A DNA stretch of 11,545 nucleotides from Lysobacterales bacterium CG_4_10_14_3_um_filter_64_11. Its GTDB lineage: Bacteria > Pseudomonadota > Gammaproteobacteria > Xanthomonadales > Xanthomonadaceae. The stretch spans positions 1 through 11,545 of the forward strand of contig PFJA01000217.1 of assembly GCA_002782905.1 (NCBI GenBank). The letters are read 5' to 3'. A program made the translations under genes and the position numbers. Below the pieces are notes generated by a model. The model was not told the DNA's origin and did not search any database. It worked only from the letters and a program-made list of their open reading frames with translations. Positions 5,451 through 11,545 of this stretch are shown piece after piece. Position 1 is the stretch's first letter. Each line of letters begins with the position of its first letter.

Positions 5451-6710
5451 TCAGAACGTGACCGAGATATCGGTTTGCAGCAGGTCCTGCTTGGTGCCCA
5501 GCGACTTGCGCTCGTTGTGATAGTAATCGAGACCCACGGTGACGTTTTTGTGAATCTTGTATTGCACCTCCAATTCGTGCGAGCGCATGTCGGTTGCGCC
5601 GCCGAAGCGGTCGGAATCGGGGAAGATGTCCGGGAAGCCGTTGGCGTCGAGATTGGCGTAGATGTATTTGAATCCCAGCGCGCCCTTGCCCAGCTTCGCG
5701 CCGAGCGAATACCCTTTGTCCTGGCGGCTGTTGGTGTCGGTGTTGTTGATGACATTGCCAAACACGCTGCCGGCCCAGTCGCCGCCGAACAGGTGCTTGC
5801 TGCCCAGCTCGGCATCGAAGGCGACGGCATCAAAGCGGTAGTCGGTGTTGCTGCCCGCGGAGAATGTGCCGATGTTGCCACCCCTGAGGCCGCCGCTGAC
5901 GCCCGGACGGATCTTGCTGAAGTTGTAGTAGGTGGCTGCCACGGTGGCGAACAGGTTATCGGCTCCGACCTTCTGACCGATCTGGCCGTACCGGATGTAG
6001 GGGTCGTTGCTGGTGGAGCCGAACTCGCCCAATACCCATACCCCGGCGTTGACGAACGTCGTGCCGAGCCCGGAATTGATGGCGTAATCCAGCGACAGCC
6101 CCTCCGGCGTGACATCGCTGTCCCACAACACGTCGTTGGTCATCCACAGGTAATCGCCAACCCTGAACTTGCCGGCGATGGCCTTGAGGTTGCCGGCCGC
6201 AAGCGGTGCGGAAACCTGCGTGTAGGCGTAGTGCAGGCTGATGTTCTTGCTGCTGAAGGCATCGGAAAAGGTCTGGTTGCTCGAGCGCGGGTCGGCGCTG
6301 CCACTGGCGAGGCCGGCACCGACCTCGATCTGTTCGGCCGGGTTGGCGATGATGCCGAGGCGATAACGCAAGCGTGCGCGCGAGCGGTCTTGCTGGCCAT
6401 CGTTGGCAATGCGCTCGTAGCGGTTGCGCATGTCGCCAGTGAGCTTGATCTTGCCGGCCCACGCCATCGCGTCCACTTTGTCGGTGACGGCGGCCACTGC
6501 CGTGCTGTCCGCTGCGGCTTTGCTGCTATCGCCGGCGGCGGCCTGCACCAGCGCCTGATATTCCGATTCGGTCAGGGTGCCCTTGTCGCGCAGTATCTTC
6601 AGCAATTCGGCCAATGCGCTGTTGTCGGCGCAAACCGCGGGGAATGCCAATGCGGCGCCAAGACACAGGGCCACGCAACGAATCAGCGATGAACGCACTT
6701 GCGGTTTCAC
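5451..6710 (-). CDS. Outer-membrane porin (Porin_5-type), probably PhoB-regulated
   Basis: This 419-residue beta-barrel porin has a signal peptide (about residues 1-28, SSLIRCVALCLGAALAF, then PAVCA before DNS). A short helical segment follows, LLKILRDKGTLTESEYQALV, common at the N terminus of bacterial porins of this type. The barrel begins at about residue 84 (WAGKIKLTGDMRNRYERI) and alternates beta strands with loops to the C-terminal Phe in DISVTF, the usual signal for outer-membrane assembly. I prefer the GTG start at 6710 because AGGAG lies 7 nt upstream; an in-frame ATG at 6725 has no good ribosome site and would make that AGGAG part of the coding sequence. A PHO-box-like element lies about 113 bp upstream, so the solute may be phosphate or another oxyanion under phosphate starvation. 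Selectivity cannot be read from sequence. Confidence 0.9.
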   Translation of the reverse strand: MKPQVRSSLIRCVALCLGAALAFPAVCADNSALAELLKILRDKGTLTESEYQALVQAAAGDSSKAAADSTAVAAVTDKVDAMAWAGKIKLTGDMRNRYERIANDGQQDRSRARLRYRLGIIANPAEQIEVGAGLASGSADPRSSNQTFSDAFSSKNISLHYAYTQVSAPLAAGNLKAIAGKFRVGDYLWMTNDVLWDSDVTPEGLSLDYAINSGLGTTFVNAGVWVLGEFGSTSNDPYIRYGQIGQKVGADNLFATVAATYYNFSKIRPGVSGGLRGGNIGTFSAGSNTDYRFDAVAFDAELGSKHLFGGDWAGSVFGNVINNTDTNSRQDKGYSLGAKLGKGALGFKYIYANLDANGFPDIFPDSDRFGGATDMRSHELEVQYKIHKNVTVGLDYYHNERKSLGTKQDLLQTDISVTF

Positions 6711-6822
6711 AATGCTGCTCCTCATGGCGAAATGCGGCGCCGGATGACGCCCGCTCGGCATGGCACAGTCCGATGTCAGGCCGGCAACACCACCCTAAAC
6801 GTTACAAGTGCGCGACAAATAC

Positions 6823-6851
6823 GTGAATAGTTTATGTCAAAAAGATGACAG
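6823..6851 (-). promoter_or_regulatory. PHO box (PhoB binding site) upstream of the porin
   Basis: Read on the minus strand, CTGTCAT (6851-6845), CTTT, TTGACAT (6840-6834), AAAC and TATTCAC (6829-6823) form 7-bp units repeated every 11 bp. The first unit is identical to the PhoB consensus half-site; the second matches 5 of 7 positions, the third fewer. It lies between the nth stop and the porin start. Confidence 0.65.
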
Positions 6852-6854
6852 CCA

Positions 6855-7496
6855 TCAGGCGTCCACTGCTGCCTTGTTGGGGAAACGGCACAAATCGCGG
6901 AGGACGCACTGCCCACAGCGCGGTTTACGCGCGGTGCAGGTATATCGCCCGTGCAGGATCAGCCAGTGATGAGCCTGTTGGCGGTATGGCGCCGGAACGC
7001 GCTTGATCAACGCATCCTCGACCACGCGCACGGTCTTGCCTGGCGCCAGCCCGGTGCGGTTGGCGACGCGAAAGATGTGCGTGTCCACCGCGATGGTGGG
7101 TACGCCGAAGGCGGTGTTAAGCACCACGTTCGCGGTTTTGCGGCCAACCCCGGGCAGCGCTTGCAGGGCGTCACGATCGCACGGTACTTCGCCCGCATGG
7201 TGCGCGAGCAACTGCTGGCAGGCGGCAATCACGTGCCGTGCCTTGGCGTTGAACAGGCCGATGTGGGCAATGTACGGCTTCAGCCCGGCCTCGCCCAAAG
7301 CGAGGATCGCCGCTGGCGTGTTGGCGACCGGGTACAGCCGGCGGGTGGCCTTGTTGACGCTGACATCAGTGGCTTGCGCCGACAGCATCACCGCGATCAG
7401 CAGCTCGAATGGCGTGCGGTATTCCAGTTCGGTGCGCGGCGTGGGGTTGATCTCGGCCAGGCGGGCAAACAGGGCATTGCGCTGCGCGAGGGTCAT
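6855..7496 (-). CDS. nth: Endonuclease III (Fe-S DNA glycosylase/AP lyase)
   Basis: This 213-residue base-excision-repair enzyme removes oxidised pyrimidines and cuts the abasic site. The helix-hairpin-helix LPGVGRKTANVV (114-125) carries the catalytic Lys120, and Asp138 lies in AVDTHIFRVANR, both as in E. coli Nth. The [4Fe-4S] ligands are Cys187, Cys194, Cys197 and Cys203 with the C-x6-C-x2-C-x5-C spacing. Length matches the E. coli protein. The ATG at 7496 overlaps the rsxE stop as ATGA, so translation is coupled. nth as the last gene of the rsx operon is the same order as in E. coli; the shared theme is redox and oxidative damage. No terminator is visible before the porin's PHO box. Confidence 0.98.
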   Translation of the reverse strand: MTLAQRNALFARLAEINPTPRTELEYRTPFELLIAVMLSAQATDVSVNKATRRLYPVANTPAAILALGEAGLKPYIAHIGLFNAKARHVIAACQQLLAHHAGEVPCDRDALQALPGVGRKTANVVLNTAFGVPTIAVDTHIFRVANRTGLAPGKTVRVVEDALIKRVPAPYRQQAHHWLILHGRYTCTARKPRCGQCVLRDLCRFPNKAAVDA

Positions 7497-8173
7497 GTTG
7501 TGGCAGCGACCGCAGTGGCTGACGCCGGCGTGGCAACGCTGGTGCTACGCCGCTGGCGGCGATTGCGCAGCGCAATCAGCAGCGCCAGCACGATGAATGC
7601 GCCGGGCGGCAGAATTGCCGGCAGAAAGCCGTGATAACCCGCGAGCACGGTGACGTGCAGCCACGGCAAGCCCAGCATGCTGTCGCTGCCGGCGAATACG
7701 GCGCCGGTGCCGACCAGCTCACGCACCATGCCGATCAGCAACAGCACCCACAAAAAACCGAGGCCAAAGGCAAAGCCGTCGAGTGCCGCGCGTGCCGGGT
7801 CGTGGCGTGCAGCGAACGCCTCGGCGCGGCCCATGATGGCGCAGTTGGTGACGATCAATGGCACGAACAGACCCAGCACCTGATACAGCTCGGGCAGCCA
7901 GGCGCGCAGCGACAGTTCGATGGCGGTCACCACTGCGGCGATGATGGTGACGAATGCCGGGATGCGCACATCGCGTCGGCTCAGGCGGCGCAGGCCGGCG
8001 ACCACGGTGTTGGTGAGCGTCAGCGCCAGCAGTGAAGCCAGCCCGAGGCCGAGGGCATTGACCGCATTGTTGCTCACCGCCAGCAACGGGCACAGGCCAA
8101 GCAACTGCACCAGCCCGGTGTTGCCGGAAACCAGGCCGTATTCGAGGATCGATTTGGCGCTTGGATTGCTCAT
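7493..8173 (-). CDS. rsxE: Rnf/Rsx electron-transport complex subunit E
   Basis: This 226-residue integral membrane subunit of the ion-coupled Rnf/Rsx complex has about six helices. Family landmarks are LVQLLGLCPLLAVSNNAVNA near residues 21-40, FVPLIVTNCAIMGRAEAFA in the middle, ALDGFAFGLGF, and AILPPGAFIVLALLIALRNR near the C terminus. The Cys residues in GLCPLL and VTNCAIM match the positions that hold the membrane [2Fe-2S] cluster shared with RsxA. The ATG at 8173 lies 13 nt after the rsxG stop; the Shine-Dalgarno is weak (GTGAG) and coupling is likely. An upstream frame to 8515 overlaps rsxG and is not used. The C-terminal tail is Arg-rich and then Ala/Thr-rich and cytoplasmic. Confidence 0.96.
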   Translation of the reverse strand: MSNPSAKSILEYGLVSGNTGLVQLLGLCPLLAVSNNAVNALGLGLASLLALTLTNTVVAGLRRLSRRDVRIPAFVTIIAAVVTAIELSLRAWLPELYQVLGLFVPLIVTNCAIMGRAEAFAARHDPARAALDGFAFGLGFLWVLLLIGMVRELVGTGAVFAGSDSMLGLPWLHVTVLAGYHGFLPAILPPGAFIVLALLIALRNRRQRRSTSVATPASATAVAATT

Positions 8174-8186
8174 CGCAATGATCGAC

Positions 8187-8852
8187 TCACGGTGTTGGCG
8201 CTTCGGGGGCATCGGTGAATCGCAACGCGGCGCCGGCCGGTTCAGCATAAAGCGCGGCGCCACGGCGCTCAAGCAATTGCAGCACGCGCCGGGTCGCGGC
8301 AACGACTGCGCGCGGGGTGATCGTGGCACCGGCAAATTGATCGAAGTCGCCGCCGTCCTTGCGCACCTTCCAGCGTGCTGGCGGCGGTTGTTGGAGCCCT
8401 TTCCCAGCGAAGCGACTGATCCAGTCGCTGCGCCGCATTTCGATGGCGTCGCCGAGGCCTGGGGTTTCACTGTGGCGGGTGACGCGCACGGCACCGATAT
8501 GGCCCGATGTATCAACGCTGATCAGCAGTTCGATCGACCCGGCATAACCATCCGCTGCCACCGCCTCGATCGCCAGCATCGTCGGCTCGCCGGCGCGGCG
8601 CGCGCGCCACACCGTCATCGGCGCATCACTGCCAAGCCAGCCGGGTGCGAGCACCGTAATCTGGTCAGCGAGCGGATCGTTGTCGTAGCGATCCGGCGGC
8701 AGCACCAGTGCCAGTGCCTGCAAACGCGCCTGCTGCTCGGCATCGCTGATCGCCTGGCGGGTAAGCGCATACACGCCGGCCAGCAGGGTCGCTGCGAACA
8801 GCGCGGTGAGCGCCAGCAGGCCGGCGCCGGAAAGGGTTTGCCGCAGCGTCAT
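8187..8852 (-). CDS. rsxG: Rnf/Rsx electron-transport complex subunit G
   Basis: This 221-residue subunit has one N-terminal membrane helix (about residues 9-31, GLLALTALFAATLLAGVYAL) and a periplasmic FMN domain. FMN is attached covalently to a Thr of an [S/T]GAT motif; here the motif reads DQFAGATITP, with Thr177 as the expected attachment residue and Ala in place of the first Ser/Thr. The conserved ETPGLGDAIE lies at 129-138. The start at 8852 overlaps the rsxD stop as ATGA. The protein passes electrons between the other flavin and Fe-S subunits of the complex. The tail after residue 195 is short and poorly conserved. Confidence 0.96.
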   Translation of the reverse strand: MTLRQTLSGAGLLALTALFAATLLAGVYALTRQAISDAEQQARLQALALVLPPDRYDNDPLADQITVLAPGWLGSDAPMTVWRARRAGEPTMLAIEAVAADGYAGSIELLISVDTSGHIGAVRVTRHSETPGLGDAIEMRRSDWISRFAGKGLQQPPPARWKVRKDGGDFDQFAGATITPRAVVAATRRVLQLLERRGAALYAEPAGAALRFTDAPEAPTP

Positions 8853-9901
8853 CCGTGCCGTGCCTCGCCATAAATGCGCGGCCGCGAATGCATGTCCAGC
8901 CACGGCGCCACGCAGTTCATCAGCAACACGGCAAATGCCAGGCCATCCGGAAAGCTGCTCCAGCGCCGCAGCACCAGCGTCAACAGGCCACAGCCGATAC
9001 CAAACAGCCAGCGGCCGCGCGGCGTGGTACAGCCGGACACCGGGTCGGTGGCGATAAAGAACGCACCGAGCACCATTGCGCCAGAAAAGATGTGTTGCAA
9101 CGGGAACGGGTGTACGTCTGGGTCGCTCATCCAGAACGGCACGGTCAGCACGATAACGGTGCCGAGCATCGCCACCGGCACTTGCCACGGGATGATCCGT
9201 TTGTACAGCAAAAACAGCCCACCCAGCGCATAGAAATTGGCAATCCACTCCCAGCCATGGCCGCCGAAATCACCAAACATCGGGTTGCCGCGAATCTCGG
9301 ACAGGGTGCGCCCGGCGTTGGCCAGGCGGCGGATGCTGTCCAGCGGTGTCGGCTGTGCCAGCGCATCCCACTGCCAGGTTGCCGGAAGGCTGCCGTTGAA
9401 CACCGTCAGCACGCTGTCGGCCAGGCCCGGTGTCGCGATGCCAAGGCCAGCCGGGGCCAGCCAGCGGGTCATCTCCAGAGGAAAACCGATCAACACCACG
9501 GCCACACCGACCATTGCCGGATTGAACAGATTGAAGCCAAGGCCGCCATACAAATGCTTGGCAAACACGATCGCCGCGATCATGCCCACCGCTGCCAGCC
9601 ACCACGGCGCCAGCGGCGGCACGCTCAGCGCGAACAGTACCGCCGTCAGCGGCGCGCTCAGATCGCTCAGGAATGGCCGCAGCGGGCGTTCGCGCAGGCG
9701 CAACATGACAGCTTCCAGAAGCAATGCAAACGCACTTGCCAGCGCAATCTGCAGCAACACCCCGGGGCCGAAGAACCAGACATGGGCGGTGATACCGGGC
9801 ACCAGCGCCAGCAGCACCAGCGCCATCACGCGCTGCACCGAGTTGTGCGCTGGCAGATGCGGCGCCGGTGCGGTAATGAATTGCCTCATGGTTGCGCTCA
9901 T
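8849..9901 (-). CDS. rsxD: Rnf/Rsx electron-transport complex subunit D
   Basis: This 350-residue polytopic membrane protein is related to NqrB and carries a covalent FMN. Close matches to E. coli RsxD include the LALVPG segment, VPPLAPWWLAAVGMIAAIVF, AKHLYGGLGFNLFNPAMVG and SGAMVLGAFFIATDPVSG. The FMN-attachment segment, SQATPLD in E. coli, reads AQPTPLD here (182-188), keeping Thr185 but changing its neighbours. The ATG at 9901 overlaps the rsxC stop as ATGA. A second ATG four codons later (MRQFITAP) gives an N terminus more like E. coli and is a real alternative. The complex couples electron flow to ion movement and, in E. coli, keeps SoxR reduced. Confidence 0.96.
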   Translation of the reverse strand: MSATMRQFITAPAPHLPAHNSVQRVMALVLLALVPGITAHVWFFGPGVLLQIALASAFALLLEAVMLRLRERPLRPFLSDLSAPLTAVLFALSVPPLAPWWLAAVGMIAAIVFAKHLYGGLGFNLFNPAMVGVAVVLIGFPLEMTRWLAPAGLGIATPGLADSVLTVFNGSLPATWQWDALAQPTPLDSIRRLANAGRTLSEIRGNPMFGDFGGHGWEWIANFYALGGLFLLYKRIIPWQVPVAMLGTVIVLTVPFWMSDPDVHPFPLQHIFSGAMVLGAFFIATDPVSGCTTPRGRWLFGIGCGLLTLVLRRWSSFPDGLAFAVLLMNCVAPWLDMHSRPRIYGEARHG

Positions 9902-11400
9902 GGTAAATCCGTGCCTCGTGCCTCACGGCGCGCCTTGGCGCGGGCAATCGCGGCGTCGACGGCAGCGTTGCTGGTCAGCGCGTCTTGCTGCGTCGTGTGC
10001 CGCTGTTCGCGCTCGCGTTGCTGTTCGGTCAGACGTTGCTGGCGTTGTTGATGGCGAAGGCGGGCGGCATCGGCGCGTTCGGCCTCGCGTTCGCGCACGC
10101 GCAGTTCGCTCTTGCCGTAGCGAAAATGCTGGGTCAATGGAATCTGGCTGGGGCAAACCAGGTCGCAGCAGCCGCATTCGATGCAGTCGAAAATGCCTTG
10201 CTGTTGCGCGCGCGGCCATTGTTCGCCGCGCACCTCGCCGAGCAGCAGTTGCGGCAGCAGATATGCCGGGCAAACGCGCGCGCAGTCGCCGCAGCGGATG
10301 CAGGGCAACTCACGCGTGGGGTCACGCAACTGGCCATCGGCCAGCACCAGAATGCAATTGCTGATCTTGCTGATCGGGTAGTCGTCGTTGGCCACGGCAA
10401 CGCCCATCATCGGGCCGCCGATGATCAGGCGCGCCGCGGCTTGTGTGTAGCCGCCCGCTTGCGCAATCAGGTGCGAAATCGGCGTGCCGACGGCGACATC
10501 CCAATTGCCGGCACGCTGCACACCGGGGCCGGTGACGCTGACGATACGCCGCGTGCAGGCCTCGCCATGCGCCACCGCACGCCACAGCGCGCGTGCGGTG
10601 GCGACGTTGTGCACCACCACCCCGATATCGCGCGGCAGGCCGCCGCGGGGTACCTCGTTGCCGGTCAACACCCGGATCAACTGGCGTTCGCCGCCAGCCG
10701 GGTAAATCGTGGGTACCACGATCAGTTCGATTTCGCCGTCGCCGCACTCCGCGATCGCTTGTGCGCACGCCGCCAGCGCCTCGGGCATCGCGGTTTCCAG
10801 CGCCAACAGCACGCGCCCGGCGCCGGTTGCGCGACGCATCACCCGCCCACCCATCACCACCTCGTTTGCGTAGTCACGCATCAGGCGATCATCGCAGGCG
10901 ATGTACGGTTCGCATTCGGCACCGTTCAGGATCACGGTATCGCGCGCCACCAGCAACTTTTGCGCGCTGGGAAATCCGGCGCCGCCCATGCCGACGATGC
11001 CGCAGGCATGCGCACGCGCGATGAGTTGTGCGGCGTCGGCGTGCGGCCAATCAAGCACCGGCAGCGGGGTAACCGCACGCTGCGGGCTATCCACGGCGAT
11101 GCGCACATGCGGCGCGCTGAGCCCGGTCGGATAAGCCAGTGGACCATCGGCGATGGCCAGCACCGTGCCGCTGGCGGGTGAATGCACGTGGGCGCTGCGA
11201 CCGCTGTCGGCGGTGCCGAGCAGTTGCCCCGCCAGCACCTGCTCGCCAATGGCGACGGCGGGCTGCGCGCTCAGCCCGCTGTGCTGGAGCAGCGGCACGT
11301 TCAGTTCGGCGGGCAGCGGACAGTGCGCGATCGGCTGCTCCGCACTGTCGGCTTTGTGTTGGGGCAGCGACAGGCCGCCGTGGAAATGATGCAGGCGCAC
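9898..11400 (-). CDS. rsxC: Rnf/Rsx electron-transport complex subunit C
   Basis: This 500-residue peripheral subunit accepts electrons from NADH. In order it shows an N-terminal RnfC barrel-type domain, the nucleotide/FMN-binding segment GIVGMGGAGFP (134-144), NGAECEPY (159-166), an SLBB-type region near 290-335, and two [4Fe-4S] motifs with Cys367, 370, 373, 377 and Cys406, 409, 412, 416. A tail of about 70 residues rich in Gln, Arg and Glu ends in one AAIARAKARR unit. E. coli RsxC is about 740 residues because it carries many such Ala/Lys repeats, so this protein is a short-tail form. The start is a GTG at 11400 (HHFHGGL follows) with a weak CGGAG upstream. rsxA and rsxB are not adjacent upstream, which is unusual. 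Confidence 0.96.
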   Translation of the reverse strand: MRLHHFHGGLSLPQHKADSAEQPIAHCPLPAELNVPLLQHSGLSAQPAVAIGEQVLAGQLLGTADSGRSAHVHSPASGTVLAIADGPLAYPTGLSAPHVRIAVDSPQRAVTPLPVLDWPHADAAQLIARAHACGIVGMGGAGFPSAQKLLVARDTVILNGAECEPYIACDDRLMRDYANEVVMGGRVMRRATGAGRVLLALETAMPEALAACAQAIAECGDGEIELIVVPTIYPAGGERQLIRVLTGNEVPRGGLPRDIGVVVHNVATARALWRAVAHGEACTRRIVSVTGPGVQRAGNWDVAVGTPISHLIAQAGGYTQAAARLIIGGPMMGVAVANDDYPISKISNCILVLADGQLRDPTRELPCIRCGDCARVCPAYLLPQLLLGEVRGEQWPRAQQQGIFDCIECGCCDLVCPSQIPLTQHFRYGKSELRVREREAERADAARLRHQQRQQRLTEQQREREQRHTTQQDALTSNAAVDAAIARAKARREARGTDLP

Positions 11401-11445
11401 GTGATCGGGGCTCCGGGTGTAGCGATGGCTGCGGCGCAGTGGCCG

Positions 11446-11451
11446 ATTGTA
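11446..11451 (-). promoter_or_regulatory. Possible -10 element for rsxC
   Basis: TACAAT on the minus strand lies 45 nt before the rsxC GTG. No good -35 hexamer is found at 16-18 nt upstream (the sequence there is near CCCAGC), so an activator or another start is possible. Confidence 0.35.
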
Positions 11452-11495
11452 CGCGTTGCGTGTGCCGCGCTGGGTGCGTCCCGGCCTGCGGCCTC

Positions 11496-11536
11496 AACCC
11501 GGGCGACCACGACCGCGAGATTTTGTGGCCCGGGTT
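11496..11536. repeat. Palindromic repeat with AACCCGGGC/GCCCGGGTT arms
   Basis: Perfect 9-bp inverted arms (11496-11504 and 11528-11536) flank 23 bp. The right arm continues into GGCCCGGGTTAGCGTTTAC at the window edge, which resembles the start of dispersed GCCCGGGTTAGCG-type intergenic repeats of proteobacteria. The element may continue beyond the window. Confidence 0.45.
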
Positions 11537-11545
11537 AGCGTTTAC

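Noticed and set aside
5310..6692. Plus-strand open frame of 460 residues
   Set aside because: Antisense to the porin, which has a clear signal peptide and terminal Phe; the antisense product shows no family features.
8855..11181. Long plus-strand open frames opposite rsxD and rsxC
   Set aside because: His/Gln/Arg-rich shadows of well-recognised Rsx genes.
11401..11545. C-terminal end of rsxB at the right edge
   Set aside because: Two of the three minus frames have a stop within the first few codons from the edge; the open one shows no ferredoxin cysteine motifs and runs on over rsxC.

Overview
The window looks like chromosomal DNA of a high-GC gammaproteobacterium. The support is an RNase T whose catalytic residues sit at the same numbers as in E. 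coli, an rsxCDGE-nth gene order as in enterobacteria, and REP-like palindromes of the 'gtgggagc-GC-rich stem' kind. The genus cannot be named; a Xanthomonadales- or Pseudomonas-like relative is an inference. Apart from a two-gene unit at the left edge, every gene reads on the minus strand.

Left edge (plus strand, 2-1054): the C-terminal part of a subtilisin-like (S8) protease with an intact GTSxASP serine motif and an extra C-terminal domain. An 84-residue unrecognised protein follows 14 bp downstream, and the unit closes with a strong rho-independent terminator.

1100-5089 (minus strand): in transcription order, a lone ECF sigma factor; HvfA, a secreted Cys-rich precursor peptide with six EGKCG motifs; HvfB, a DUF692/MNIO multinuclear-iron maturase; HvfC, a DUF2063 partner protein; a DoxX-family membrane protein; and RNase T. 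HvfA-HvfB-HvfC-DoxX is a complete metallophore-type RiPP operon (hvf/gig class), in which HvfB and HvfC are expected to convert precursor cysteines into metal-binding heterocycles. An ECF-type promoter (GGAACTT, 15 nt, GTCGTAA) lies before hvfA, so the adjacent sigma factor is the obvious candidate activator. No anti-sigma gene is seen beside it.

5090-6851: a 361-bp gap holding an inverted REP pair, then an outer-membrane porin of the Porin_5 type. A PHO-box-like element (CTGTCAT-N4-TTGACAT-N4-TATTCAC) upstream suggests PhoB control under phosphate starvation.

6855-11400: rsxC, rsxD, rsxG, rsxE and nth, tightly packed with ATGA overlaps. These encode part of the Rnf/Rsx membrane electron-transport complex, which in E. 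coli keeps SoxR reduced, plus the Fe-S DNA glycosylase endonuclease III. rsxA and rsxB are not directly upstream of rsxC as expected. Instead there is about 145 bp of non-coding DNA with a possible -10 element and the start of a palindromic repeat at the window edge.
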